13,034 nt of DNA from Methylococcaceae bacterium NSP1-1 (GCA_002256465.1 NQJG01000058.1:1-13034); one strand, 5' to 3'; shown: positions 1 to 7,799, counted from the first letter of the stretch. The notes: generated by a model not told the origin, from the sequence alone. Program-made: numbers and translations.

Positions 1-84
1 CGCGGTAATTTTCCAGGCGACCCGCATGGCAACATCGATGTATCGATGTCTTGGGTATATGCGCCCTTTAAACAAAGGCGTTGA
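1..84 (+). CDS. Possible C-terminal end of an unidentified protein (partial at left edge)
   Basis: Frame 1 is open from the window edge to a TGA at 82-84 and gives 27 residues containing GDPHGNIDVSMSWVYAPF. The mix of residues, with an alternating hydrophobic/polar tail ending in an aromatic-rich segment, looks like real protein and would suit a terminal beta-strand. Frame 2 is also open, to position 112, but its translation is less convincing. I do not recognise the family. The gap from 85 to 228 carries no gene that I can see and no clear terminator. Confidence 0.3.
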   Translation, partial: RGNFPGDPHGNIDVSMSWVYAPFKQRR

Positions 85-228
85 AAGCTGGTTGTATCTA
101 GATGCTGATTAATAGCCGCGGTCATGGTGCGGTTCTCAATTCAGCTGTGCTAAGCTTAGACCAGTTCATGTTTTTGCGTCCAATACTTTTTTCTCTATGA
201 ACTATCGGAACCCGGAAGATATGGTGGG

Positions 229-1122
229 TCAAATTTCGCCAGTGGTTCGCAGAAAATTGACCATCAGTGCATTGACCTGGTCGGGAACCTCGACTTGCAC
301 CCAATGGCTTGCGTCGGGAATCCGTTCGAGTTGGAGCTTGGGAACCCAAGGTTTTAGTTCTTCGGTCAGGCGGATGCCCAAATAGCGATCCTGCTCGCCC
401 CAGATCAACAGCGTGGGCACGTCGATCCGCATGATGGATCGTTTGAATGTTACGGGATTGAGCCGAAACAGCGCACGGTAGTAGTTGATTGCGGCCGAGA
501 GCGCTCCGGGTTGGGCGATGGCTTGCTTGTAGTGTCCTATGGTCACTGCGTCAAACGTTCCAGGATGTACTGGGTCGATGCGCAAGGTGCGCTCCAACCC
601 GGCAAAATCGCCCGACCGGATGAGCATTTCCGGCAACCAGGGCAACTGGAACAAAAACATGTACCAGGATTTGCGCAATTGGGAAAAGGTCGTTATTTCT
701 TCGAGGAAACGTTGGGGATGGGGGGCGTTGAGGACAATCAGCTTTTCCACCGCCTGCGGATGGCGCATGGCAAAGTTCCAGGCGACCGCCCCGCCCCAGT
801 CATGCCCCACAACCACGGCGCTTTGCTCGCCTGCGTGGTGGATTATGCCCAGCACATCGTCAAGCAGGGCTTCCAGCCGGTAATGCCTGACCCCTTTCGG
901 TTTGTCCGAGACATTGTAGCCGCGTTGGTCAAGGGCAATCACGCGATAACCGGCGGCGGCGAGCACCGGTATTTGATAGCGCCACGCGTACCAGAATTCT
1001 GGAAAACCGTGCAGCAGAATCACCAGCGGACCGCTACCACACTCCACATAATGTAGGCGCACACCGTTAACAACGGCATTGCGGTGAATCCAGTCTTCCG
1101 ATCCTATTGACCCCGAATCCAT
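229..1122 (-). CDS. Alpha/beta hydrolase, soluble epoxide hydrolase-like
   Basis: A cytoplasmic alpha/beta-hydrolase of 297 residues, a typical length for soluble epoxide hydrolases. Visible motifs in order: the oxyanion-hole motif HGFPE at residues 38-42; the nucleophile elbow GHDWGG at 106-111, which makes Asp108 the nucleophile as in epoxide hydrolases and haloalkane dehalogenases rather than a serine; the acid Asp245 in WGEQD; and the base His273 in ASHW. The cap region contains Tyr154 (in a WYMFLFQLPW context) and Tyr214/215 (NYYRALF), which match the paired cap tyrosines that activate the epoxide oxygen. This favours epoxide hydrolase over dehalogenase. The predicted reaction is hydrolysis of an epoxide to a diol; the substrate is unknown. 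The ATG at 1122 is preceded by a purine run (GGGGGGA) at good spacing. It is a single gene, convergent with nothing close by. No signal peptide is seen. Confidence 0.9.
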   Translation of the reverse strand: MDSGSIGSEDWIHRNAVVNGVRLHYVECGSGPLVILLHGFPEFWYAWRYQIPVLAAAGYRVIALDQRGYNVSDKPKGVRHYRLEALLDDVLGIIHHAGEQSAVVVGHDWGGAVAWNFAMRHPQAVEKLIVLNAPHPQRFLEEITTFSQLRKSWYMFLFQLPWLPEMLIRSGDFAGLERTLRIDPVHPGTFDAVTIGHYKQAIAQPGALSAAINYYRALFRLNPVTFKRSIMRIDVPTLLIWGEQDRYLGIRLTEELKPWVPKLQLERIPDASHWVQVEVPDQVNALMVNFLRTTGEI

Positions 1123-1370
1123 AGGAATCCCCCCTATTCAATACTAAAGCGCCTGCCATAAAGGTAGCCATTTTGTTTTTCGTGCCAGCAAAGCGTTCTT
1201 TGTGCGATCTAAAATCATTTGACGCTCTATCTGTGTAAAACCGCTTCCAAATTTTACCAATTCCAGCATCTATTTTTACTGGCGTGCCAATAGATTACTT
1301 GAGCAAAACAATACCATAGAAATTCATCATGAAACAATTTCAATGCCGTTTGACAGAATTAAGTCCTCTG
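1123..1370. other. Intergenic region without a visible gene
   Basis: About 250 bases between the leftward hydrolase and the rightward GyrI-like gene. It must hold the hydrolase promoter, but I find no convincing -35/-10 pair on either strand. A 38-codon reading frame from an ATG at 1329 runs through the terminator hairpin and is not credible as a gene. An isolated terminator follows at 1371-1409. Confidence 0.5.
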
Positions 1371-1409
1371 AAAGCCCCGTTAGCCGCTTTGTGTCCTCGG
1401 GGCTTTTTT
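1371..1409 (+). terminator. Rho-independent terminator without an obvious upstream gene
   Basis: The arms AAAGCCCCG (1371-1379) and CGGGGCTTT (1398-1406) pair perfectly over 9 bp, with an 18-nt loop and a run of Ts to 1409. The T-tract lies on the plus strand. No gene on that strand ends just upstream, so it may end an unannotated short RNA or act as an attenuator ahead of the GyrI-like gene. Confidence 0.65.
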
Positions 1410-1524
1410 CAAACCTTTATCAAGGAGTCAATGTTACCGCTGTAGTAATCCTCAGAATAATAAACGTTGCCATTCAATTTGCGTGATGGCACGATACCGA
1501 CACACATTTTTGGAGGTTAGTTAC

Positions 1525-1989
1525 ATGCTTGATACACCACAATTCATTCAAACAGACGAACAGCTAACCGCAGTCATCCATCTCACCGTTCCCCGTGCTG
1601 AAATCAGCAATGTCATGGGACCGGCCATTACTGAAATAATGTCCTCCATTGCCGCCCAGGGAGCCACTATCACCGGACCGTGCTTTTCTTACCACCAGAA
1701 AAGACCAACCGACATTTTTGATTTCGAGGTGGGTTTCCCCGTTAGTCAGCCAATCACTGCTGCCGGTCGCGTTAAGATGAGCAAATTGCCCGCCGTAAAA
1801 GTTGTCCGGACTATTTATCAAGGTGGATATGAAGGGCTTGGTGCAGCCTGGGGTGAGTTTTGCCAATGGATTGAAGCCGAAGGGCTTAATGTGCAAGAAA
1901 GCCTATGGGAATGCTATCTAACAGACCCTGAGTCCAACCCAGATCCGGATACATGGCGCACTGAACTTAATCGTCCGTTGAGTGAATAA
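1525..1989 (+). CDS. GyrI-like / effector-binding (AraC-type) domain protein
   Basis: A stand-alone 154-residue GyrI-like small-molecule-binding protein. The family includes the SbmC/GyrI toxin and drug-binding domains and the effector-binding halves of AraC/MerR-type regulators; some members hydrolyse cyclopropanoid compounds. Support comes from the two-repeat pattern: a strand and helix with a GP(C/A)FSY motif near residue 50, RPTDIFDFEVGFPV near 60-72, then a second strand/helix with YQGGYEGLGAAWGEF and the terminal WECYLTDPESNPDP motif with its conserved acidic residues. The start was set at the ATG at 1525, because GGAGG lies at 1512-1516 just ahead of it; an in-frame ATG 14 codons upstream lacks such a site. 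No DNA-binding domain is fused, so it is a binding protein or enzyme rather than a regulator by itself. The ligand is unknown. Confidence 0.85.
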   Translation: MLDTPQFIQTDEQLTAVIHLTVPRAEISNVMGPAITEIMSSIAAQGATITGPCFSYHQKRPTDIFDFEVGFPVSQPITAAGRVKMSKLPAVKVVRTIYQGGYEGLGAAWGEFCQWIEAEGLNVQESLWECYLTDPESNPDPDTWRTELNRPLSE

Positions 1990-2041
1990 AGGCTCCGACA
2001 GATGCTCAATTGGAATGAAATAAATCAAGGAATTTAACAAG

Positions 2042-2374
2042 ATGAGATTAAAAGAAAAAGAGGTTGAAGTAGGCTGTTTATATTTGACCACTGTCAATCA
2101 ATATCGTGCTGTACTCGCGATGAAAGGTGAATTTTTGATTTATGCGCCCAGTTTGGAAGGGACTGCATCATTGAATCTGGATTCCACAAAAATGCCGTTT
2201 GAAAATATGCCATTCAAGAAGTGCCAAATCAGTACCTTTGCCAAAAAGGATTATCAAGTGTTTGACTTCAATGGCACTGAAGCTATCAAACATAAATTGA
2301 ATGAAATACAGCTAGCAGAAGCAATAGCACAGTGTAATGCCAAGTCCGCTATTGCTACACTGTTAGCAGAATAA
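2042..2374 (+). CDS. Unrecognised 110-residue protein
   Basis: I do not recognise a family. The product is a small soluble protein with no signal peptide and no membrane segment. The N-terminal half looks beta-rich (for example VGCLYLTTVNQYRAVLAM and GEFLIYAPSL). The last 30 residues are probably helical (LNEIQLAEAIAQCNAKSAIA). The ATG is preceded by AAGGA about 10 nt upstream, a somewhat long spacing. It lies 52 nt after the GyrI-like gene in the same direction, with no terminator between, so the two could be co-transcribed. The stretch of about 96 nt after it is very AT-rich and leads into the RlmN-like gene. Confidence 0.6.
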   Translation: MRLKEKEVEVGCLYLTTVNQYRAVLAMKGEFLIYAPSLEGTASLNLDSTKMPFENMPFKKCQISTFAKKDYQVFDFNGTEAIKHKLNEIQLAEAIAQCNAKSAIATLLAE

Positions 2375-2470
2375 AGCCGTTACAACTGAAAAATTTATAA
2401 CTCAATATCAAATCCAATATTTCAAACTATTTGGTATTGGTAAAATATTGATATTACTAAGAGACATTTT

Positions 2471-3508
2471 TTGAAACAATCCTTTTATGACCTAAATTAT
2501 TCTGATTTAGAAATAGTTATAAATCAGAATAATTTAAACTACTCAGCAGCGGCAGTTCTTTTTAATTGGCATTATAAGAAAAAAGAAAATACTCAATGCA
2601 ATGATAACATTGCCAAATGTTCATTGGCCTTTTTTCAAGATAATTTCGACTTTTCTCTACCCGAAATCGATACGGTTCATGAGTCAAAAAAAGATCGAAC
2701 AGTAAAATTTCTTTTTAAGCTTAAAGACAATCATAAAATTGAAACCGTCCTTATTCCGTTTCATAATAAATATTCTATTTGTCTTTCATCGCAGGTTGGC
2801 TGTGCAATGAATTGTTCTTTTTGTTTTACCGGAAAACAAGGGCTTAAAAGAAATTTAACTACAAGTGAAATTGTTGGCCAGTTTCTACAGGCTTGGCGTT
2901 GGTTAGCGAAAAATAGGCCTGGAGAAGAGAGAATTTTAAATATTGTTTTTATGGGACAAGGCGAACCTTTACATAATTTTGATGCCGTCAAAAAAGCGTG
3001 CGAAATATTTTTATCAAAACACGGAACTTCAATTGGTGTTCAAAAAATTACTATTTCAACGGCTGGTTATATTCCTGGACTTAAAAGATGGAGCCAGGAA
3101 ATACCTGGAGTGAACCTTGCGTTATCTCTTCATTCACCCTTTGAAGAAAAGAGGAATGAACTTATTCCCATTAATATAAAATATCCGCTAGAGGAAGTGT
3201 TGACATATATTGACAAGATACCTTTAAATAAAAAGCAATTTATTACTTATGAATATATTCTGATAAAAGATTTTAATGATTCTCCAGATGATGCTAAAAA
3301 ATTGGGAACGATACTGGCTGGTAAAAGAGCTTATATAAACTTAATTCCTTTTAACTCATTCCCAGGATCACATTACAATCGTCCGGATTTGGATAAAATT
3401 GAAAAGTTTAAAGAAGTTTTAGATACTTTTAAAATCCCGACATTAATAAGAAGTGCTAAAGGCGATGATGTATTAGCAGCATGTGGTCAACTCAATTCTA
3501 AAAATTAA
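2471..3508 (+). CDS. Radical-SAM RNA methyltransferase of the RlmN/Cfr family, divergent
   Basis: RlmN and Cfr methylate adenine in 23S rRNA (C2 of A2503 for RlmN, which also modifies some tRNAs; C8 for Cfr) using a 4Fe-4S cluster and two catalytic cysteines. All key residues are visible. CxxxCxxC is at Cys111, Cys115 and Cys118. One catalytic cysteine is Cys104, seven before the cluster motif (CLSSQVGC), and the methyl-carrying one is Cys338 in the C-terminal AACGQL. A SAM-binding glycine motif is present as MGQGEP (161-166), where MGMGEP is usual. NLIPFNSFPG (290-299) and RSAKGDD resemble RlmN more than Cfr. At 345 residues it is shorter than E. coli RlmN (384). The start is TTG at 2471, since no in-frame ATG precedes the cluster motif, with AAGAGA about 8 nt upstream. 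The gene is strikingly AT-rich beside its neighbours, which suggests transfer. It may be a second copy beside a housekeeping rlmN elsewhere, and its target base cannot be told from sequence alone. Confidence 0.88.
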   Translation: MKQSFYDLNYSDLEIVINQNNLNYSAAAVLFNWHYKKKENTQCNDNIAKCSLAFFQDNFDFSLPEIDTVHESKKDRTVKFLFKLKDNHKIETVLIPFHNKYSICLSSQVGCAMNCSFCFTGKQGLKRNLTTSEIVGQFLQAWRWLAKNRPGEERILNIVFMGQGEPLHNFDAVKKACEIFLSKHGTSIGVQKITISTAGYIPGLKRWSQEIPGVNLALSLHSPFEEKRNELIPINIKYPLEEVLTYIDKIPLNKKQFITYEYILIKDFNDSPDDAKKLGTILAGKRAYINLIPFNSFPGSHYNRPDLDKIEKFKEVLDTFKIPTLIRSAKGDDVLAACGQLNSKN

Positions 3509-3597
3509 ATAGCTATCAAGTGCCAGTGAATGGGGCCGGACCAAGTCAACAATATGTTTTCATGGAAAAAATACATAAAGCCTGAAATTTAACCAAT

Positions 3598-3623
3598 AAA
3601 TCACCGGATGAGCCGGTGATTTT
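3598..3623 (+). terminator. Terminator-like hairpin after the RlmN-like gene
   Basis: A perfect 10-bp stem, AAATCACCGG (3598-3607) and CCGGTGATTT (3613-3622), has a 5-nt loop and a short T run ending in TTTTC. It lies 90 nt after the stop codon of the RlmN-like gene. The T-tail is short, so its strength is uncertain; the flanking As could also let it work on the opposite strand for the DUF429 gene. Confidence 0.6.
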
Positions 3624-3994
3624 CATGTTACTCCTTTTAGAAGTAGCTTATCGACTAACTGCTAAGGAGCGTTAACCACTCGACGAACAAAGAGCCAACT
3701 CCTCTCAATTTTTGATCAATCTTGACGGTCGCTTGTCGGCCAGTATCGGCCACTATGAAGAGTATTGCATAGCAGCCAGGAGCCGACATTCAATAAAACG
3801 GGCTTAATACATCCCACGCTGGGCATGCTTTTACTGAATTCGGGGGGAATCTGGGCTGGCTACATTATCATTGCCTCCCCCTGATTAACAAGATTCCTGA
3901 GCCTGTCGGGTCTCGCTGCGAGCGAACGATAAATACTGAACTTTTACAACTAAATACCAAAATCAACAATTGGCTTTAGTTTACTTGAACAGAG
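3624..3994. other. Gene-free spacer between convergent genes
   Basis: About 370 bases between the converging RlmN-like and DUF429 genes. No reading frame looks coding. A short direct repeat, TCGGCCA (two copies 3 nt apart, around 3737-3753), and a G-run/C-run pair (around 3841-3883) are present. The composition differs from the RlmN-like gene. It could be a relic of an old insertion, but I cannot identify one. Confidence 0.4.
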
Positions 3995-4795
3995 CTAAAA
4001 AACGCCTCTCCCAACCCCAAGGATCCAGCCTTCAACTTCAGCCACTGCTTGTTCTGAGGGCGTCAGGACCGGGTTTAAAAACTTTGCAAGTTGTCCACCA
4101 AGATCCGCTTGTTGCAGCCAGGCGGCGATGGCATAGGCATCCTGCTGATCAGGTGTTCGACCTTCCTGTGCAAAGGCGTGTTTATACAAAGACGGGTAGG
4201 CTTCCACGATAGCCGAGTAGCCCAGTGGGATTTCCCAGCCGTCAAACGGCCAAAAATGCACGCGTTCAGCTGCTTGTTTACGCAGATAGCGAAGCCACGG
4301 CAAACCGGCATGAGTCGATTTGGCAACCTGGCCTTGCACATCGAAGTGAAACACCGATTTCGCCTTGGCCCGTATCTCTGTTATGCGCCGCCAGTGAGCA
4401 TCACCCATTCGTTCATCGCCTTTACCATGCAAGCCGTCGCGGACAAAATCGACATAGATATTGTCGCCATCGGTCGGCCAATGCTGTTGAAAATCATCGA
4501 GAAAACCAGGCCAATCCAGCATCAGATGATGCACCTTGAAATAACGTAGCGGAAACGAAAAACTGTGATCAATGCCGACCAGCGTCGGAATGCCCTCGGT
4601 CAATCGTTCGACCAACCATTCGGCAATGCCTCGCCGCGTCCAGTATTTACGTGGGGAAGGCGGAGGTAATACCTCTATCGGTGCTTTAGCACCATCCGCA
4701 CTATAGACACGCAAACCTTTGAGGCTGGAAATCGGGGTTTGTGCTCCGGAATAGTCGATGCCAATGTAACGGGAAAAGGCGTGTTTATTGTTCAA
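3995..4795 (-). CDS. DUF429-type, RNase H-fold predicted nuclease-like protein
   Basis: A 266-residue protein resembling the DUF429 group of predicted RNase H-fold proteins, whose biochemical role is not established. Visible fold markers: GIDYSG at residues 12-17 (first-strand Asp14), GIDHSF at 74-79 (Asp76), VEAYPS at 197-202 (Glu198) and the terminal-helix motif DQQDAYAIAAW with Asp219. Together they supply the acidic residues expected at an RNase H-like metal site. No signal peptide or membrane segment. The start is TTG at 4795, overlapping the TGA of the upstream methyltransferase as TTGA; no in-frame ATG precedes the first motif. This overlap suggests translational coupling, so the methyltransferase and this protein probably act together or are needed in fixed ratio. 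No terminator is obvious just downstream. Confidence 0.7.
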   Translation of the reverse strand: MNNKHAFSRYIGIDYSGAQTPISSLKGLRVYSADGAKAPIEVLPPPSPRKYWTRRGIAEWLVERLTEGIPTLVGIDHSFSFPLRYFKVHHLMLDWPGFLDDFQQHWPTDGDNIYVDFVRDGLHGKGDERMGDAHWRRITEIRAKAKSVFHFDVQGQVAKSTHAGLPWLRYLRKQAAERVHFWPFDGWEIPLGYSAIVEAYPSLYKHAFAQEGRTPDQQDAYAIAAWLQQADLGGQLAKFLNPVLTPSEQAVAEVEGWILGVGRGVF

Positions 4796-5436
4796 TAGTG
4801 TGTCTCTGAAGACACCGGCTTGACTGCCACAATCGCTAGCCAGGGTTGCTCATGGTTGGGTTTGCCTAAAGGCCGGTAATAATAATCGATCATTTCAAAT
4901 CCTGCGTCCTCCAGAAACAGCTTGCTGGTAGCCAATTGCATGTAATGCCCGTATCGTTGGCCTGACCAGCCTTCGCCATTACCGCGAGGGTTGGATAAAA
5001 ATAAAATACCGCCTGGCCTTAATGTGGTGTGTAAGTCATAAAGGACTCGTGGCAGTTCCTGACTGGGAACATGAAACAGAGAGGCATTGGCGAAGATGCC
5101 ATCGAAAGCGTGTAGGGGTAATTCCAGGCTAAGAAACTTTTGATGAAGAATCTGACAACCGGTATACCTGCGGGCCATGCTGCAAAATACTTCGCTACCG
5201 TCCAGGCCAACTGGCCGGTGACCCAATGACTTAAAATAGTTCACATCTCTTCCCGGTCCACAACCAAGGTCTAAAATATCCAGCTTTTTATCCTTTGGAA
5301 ACGGCGCTAAAAATGCCTCGTAGTTCTGTGTCACGTCGTGGTCTTTTGTGCCATTCCAAAACGCTTCGGCATTCTGATCATAATGACTCAAGGTAAGCGT
5401 TTCGATTTCACCCAGTTCTTCAGTTCTTTGTTCCAT
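4792..5436 (-). CDS. Class I SAM-dependent methyltransferase
   Basis: A cytoplasmic 214-residue methyltransferase with the Rossmann-type fold. Motif I is DLGCGPGRD at residues 56-64, followed by the acidic end of strand 2 in VGLDGSE (Asp79). A motif IV/post-II region (FDGIFANASLFHVP) and a motif VI-like stretch (LRPGGILFLSNPRG) follow. HVP and the conserved LRPGG loop resemble the small-molecule/UbiE-like methyltransferases, so a small metabolite is a likelier substrate than DNA, but the substrate is unknown. The start chosen is ATG at 5436, with AGAGG six nt upstream; an in-frame TTG two codons earlier is less likely. It sits between the 129-residue protein (50-nt gap) and the DUF429 gene (4-nt overlap) in one apparent operon. 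Confidence 0.85.
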   Translation of the reverse strand: MEQRTEELGEIETLTLSHYDQNAEAFWNGTKDHDVTQNYEAFLAPFPKDKKLDILDLGCGPGRDVNYFKSLGHRPVGLDGSEVFCSMARRYTGCQILHQKFLSLELPLHAFDGIFANASLFHVPSQELPRVLYDLHTTLRPGGILFLSNPRGNGEGWSGQRYGHYMQLATSKLFLEDAGFEMIDYYYRPLGKPNHEQPWLAIVAVKPVSSETHY

Positions 5437-5486
5437 AACCAACCTCTTTTTCTATCCGATATTACCTTGCTTAAAAAATTGCCTTG

Positions 5487-5876
5487 TTATGGTTTCCAGC
5501 CCTTCCCAATAGTATCCAGGTCATTGAAATCTGTATACACAATCGCGGGTTCGGCAGATAAAAAAACCTTTTCATTTAATTTACTTAAACAGATAGCGTT
5601 TACAGTGACTTCTTCATACAGCCAATAATATCGGTCAGACTCAAAGATGCTCTGTCTGCCATTATATTTGCATTGTATCCATTGATTATCAAGAGAACCG
5701 ATTATCCAGGGAGTCTCACCTGATTTGGAGTCAACATACGCCATGACTTTGTCGGTTAAACATATTTGAAATCGATCAAATTTGATGGTTTGATCGGCTA
5801 CCTTTGCATATTTTACGCGTCCGCCCTGAATGTCATCACCATGTTGATCGATGACACATTGAATCAACAGGCTCAT
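5487..5876 (-). CDS. Unrecognised 129-residue protein, first gene of a three-gene unit
   Basis: I do not recognise a family. The protein is soluble, without signal peptide or membrane segment, and rich in short strands and aromatic residues (SLDNQWIQCKYNG, DRYYWLYEEVTV). Its ATG is preceded by AAGGAAAG about 11 nt upstream. The following methyltransferase starts about 50 nt after its stop in the same direction with no terminator between, and a promoter-like pair lies about 50 nt upstream of its start. This makes it the likely lead gene of a unit with the methyltransferase and the DUF429 protein. Confidence 0.65.
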   Translation of the reverse strand: MSLLIQCVIDQHGDDIQGGRVKYAKVADQTIKFDRFQICLTDKVMAYVDSKSGETPWIIGSLDNQWIQCKYNGRQSIFESDRYYWLYEEVTVNAICLSKLNEKVFLSAEPAIVYTDFNDLDTIGKGWKP

Positions 5877-5923
5877 TTTTTCGATACTTTCCTTTAAGGC
5901 ACTTCAGATGACAGGAGCTGTTA

Positions 5924-5952
5924 TTTACACGCGGAGAACTAAGGTACTTCAA
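5924..5952 (-). promoter_or_regulatory. Candidate sigma70 promoter for the three-gene leftward unit
   Basis: Read on the minus strand, TTGAAG (5952-5947) is followed after exactly 17 nt by TGTAAA (5929-5924). The -35 matches five of six consensus bases read loosely and the -10 four of six. Its place just upstream of the 129-residue gene fits, but such pairs also arise by chance in AT-rich DNA. Confidence 0.35.
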
Positions 5953-5981
5953 TCTGCCCGCTATTCAAACCAATTGCTATG

Positions 5982-6626
5982 CTACAAATAAGATACTCCC
6001 GAGGGTTTATCTAAAATGCTTACTATTTCCCTGATCATGGTTTCATGATCAATATAATCGACGTCCACAGGGAATAAGCGGCCATTATGCTCCAGAAGCA
6101 ACGATGGGTAAGTAATTACACCCAATTTTCTGGCAATTCTGATTTCATTCTGTAATTCCTCTTCAATTTCGTCACTGGTAATGTCATTGGTGAATCTATC
6201 TGCGTCCAACCCGACGTCTAATGCACATTCCAGTAAAGTTGATTGGAGTGAAGGATTTTTAGCCATTTGATAATAAGCGGTTTGAATAGCACCAATCATT
6301 TTATCTTCAAAGTCAGCTCCCTGTTGTCTTGCCGCTAAAACAGCTCGACAGGCAGGATACGTTGACCGGACAGGTGTGTTAATTATCCAGAATTCATAAT
6401 TAAATTGGATGTTTGGAACGGTTTGTTCAATTCGACGCCATGTTTGTTGTATTTTTTGCTGCAATTCGAAAGACATGGGATTTGTTGTATCGGGAGCCAA
6501 TCCACCGACTATTTTTTTTATTCTGATAAAGTCAGGTAGCTCTTTTTGTAACGCAGTTAAACCGGAGACAAAAGCGTAACACCAGCTACACATTGGATCA
6601 TGAATATAATATAAAGTAGTAACCAT
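5982..6626 (-). CDS. DsbA/FrnE-like thioredoxin-fold oxidoreductase, cytoplasmic
   Basis: A 214-residue protein of the DsbA-like thioredoxin superfamily. The active-site motif CSWC is at residues 13-16, after the first strand (TLYYIHDPM), in the DPMCSWCY context typical of FrnE-like and DsbA-family cytoplasmic proteins. The cis-proline loop is ITYPS with Pro174. The middle is an all-helical insertion domain, as in DsbA. No signal peptide precedes the first strand, so it should act in the cytoplasm, as thiol-disulfide oxidoreductase or isomerase; the related 2-hydroxychromene-2-carboxylate isomerases share the fold but lack CxxC. The ATG at 6626 has only a weak purine-rich ribosome site. It lies 105 nt upstream of the 129-residue gene, which has its own candidate promoter, so co-transcription is uncertain. 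Confidence 0.85.
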   Translation of the reverse strand: MVTTLYYIHDPMCSWCYAFVSGLTALQKELPDFIRIKKIVGGLAPDTTNPMSFELQQKIQQTWRRIEQTVPNIQFNYEFWIINTPVRSTYPACRAVLAARQQGADFEDKMIGAIQTAYYQMAKNPSLQSTLLECALDVGLDADRFTNDITSDEIEEELQNEIRIARKLGVITYPSLLLEHNGRLFPVDVDYIDHETMIREIVSILDKPSGVSYL

Positions 6627-7509
6627 TTGCTATCAACCAACCCTTTCAGGGTAAAACAGCTTCCCGTTTTTATACACTGTCAACATTGGTTTTTCCAGCG
6701 AACCAAGACAACATGTAATTTAAAAACCATAAGAATGAAATGCTTGCTGGGCATATTAGACGCTCTTTTCTAGCAAAAACCGGCAAATTCTTCACGCTTT
6801 TTTGACAGCATTAGTTGCCATAATGACTGGGGCGGTAAGACCACCTAGTCAAGCCATTTGTAACGTTCAATCTTTGCGTCAGCTGCTTTTAATAAAATGA
6901 GCTGGTGACCATTTTTGAGTCAATGTTACTGCTCTTTTGTCCAATTACGCTTGTATCGGATTACCACTTTAGATTTTTCTTTAGTAGGCTGGACTATTTT
7001 TTGGGGGATAGCTTGAAGTTGTGCTTGAAAGTAAGCGCTGTAATTGCTAGATGGGGTCATTCGTCTCTTTTTGTTAAAAATTGGATAGTATTACTATAAA
7101 CAGGGTTAAAACCACCGGCCATAGTCGGTTAGCTCTATTAAAGCTTGTTAATGCGGCCTACAATGAAACCCATTATAAGATCTTAACAAGACTGGTAAAT
7201 TTGGACGTTACAAAATGAAAAACAGGACGAGGAACTACAGAAGAGACATCGAAATGGTAAGCAGAGGGTAAATCTTATTTTCAAGCTAACATGCACTATA
7301 AGCATTTACTTATCAATGTCAATTGTTATCTTGCAATAGATCAGCTCGCAAGCTTTTAAGATTAATTATAAAGCCATCTACGTTAAGTTATTATCAGAAG
7401 ATGCTTGGCTGGAGTTTTTGTTGCAATCAGCGGATTATCTTGTGGAAGTGAATGTCACGAGGCGCAGCAAGACTCATTTTATAGCAGGCGTTTTAAGCGA
7501 ATCGTGAAG
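6627..7509. other. Long gene-poor region
   Basis: Almost 0.9 kb with no reading frame that I trust. A 64-codon frame from a GTG at 6905 is hydrophobic only because the DNA is AT-rich. One frame at 7340-7507 (plus) reads like protein near its end (AWLEFLLQSADYLVEVNV) but has no plausible start codon and follows a stop, so at most it is a decayed gene end. No tRNA or obvious regulatory RNA was seen. Confidence 0.4.
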
Positions 7510-7543
7510 CAAAAAACTTCCAGGGCGATGATGCCCTGGAAGT
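7510..7543 (-). terminator. Strong Rho-independent terminator of the small membrane-protein gene
   Basis: On the minus strand an 11-bp perfect stem, ACTTCCAGGGC and its complement (7533-7543 and 7516-7526), closes a 6-nt loop and is followed directly by a run of Ts (As at 7511-7516 on the plus strand). It begins about 40 nt after the stop codon of the 55-residue gene, which it evidently terminates. Confidence 0.85.
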
Positions 7544-7581
7544 GTGTGTCGCTGCTTGGGAAAGCGGGGCAGTCAAGTGAA

Positions 7582-7749
7582 TCAGTCCCATAAAAATAGA
7601 CCGGATTTAACTCGTTTAGGGTTTACGTTACTGGCAACCGCCGCTGCTGCAAATAGCGTGGATGAGATGATGAATTCGCCTGAAATAAAGCCAGTCAGGC
7701 CAATTATAAAGAGTATTCCGATTAAAAGATCTTTGTAAAAGTCACGCAT
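7582..7749 (-). CDS. Small membrane protein, 55 residues
   Basis: A short gene with a full set of signals: promoter about 50 nt upstream, AGGA ribosome site 8 nt before the ATG at 7749, TGA at 7584-7582 and a strong terminator downstream. The product begins MRDFYKDLL. It has two hydrophobic stretches, at about residues 8-22 (LLIGILFIIGLTGFI) and 26-40 (FIISSTLFAAAAVAS), and ends in a basic tail with NPKRVKSG and LFLWD. It is therefore probably an inner-membrane hairpin or a two-pass mini-protein. I recognise no family. Frames on the opposite strand here are shadows. Function is unknown; a stand-alone, well-terminated unit in gene-poor DNA argues that it is functional rather than a relic. Confidence 0.75.
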   Translation of the reverse strand: MRDFYKDLLIGILFIIGLTGFISGEFIISSTLFAAAAVASNVNPKRVKSGLFLWD

Positions 7750-7799
7750 GAGTAAGTCCTCATCATTAAAGTTGAAAAATTTTATTAAACTGAAGTTTA

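Noticed and set aside
511..1056. 181-codon frame opposite the epoxide hydrolase
   Set aside because: Antisense shadow of a well-supported gene with a complete set of catalytic motifs.
4091..4549. 152-codon frame opposite the DUF429 gene
   Set aside because: Antisense shadow; the minus-strand gene carries conserved motifs and the coupled overlap.
6905..7099. 64-codon hydrophobic plus-strand frame
   Set aside because: It starts with GTG without a ribosome site, and its composition is what AT-rich non-coding DNA gives; no motif is seen.
7340..7507. Protein-like plus-strand frame ending in TGA
   Set aside because: It has no plausible start codon after the preceding stop and no recognisable domain; at most it is a decayed gene end.
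7405..7593. 62-codon plus-strand frame
   Set aside because: It runs across the perfect terminator hairpin and into the real minus-strand 55-residue gene; the translation is not protein-like.
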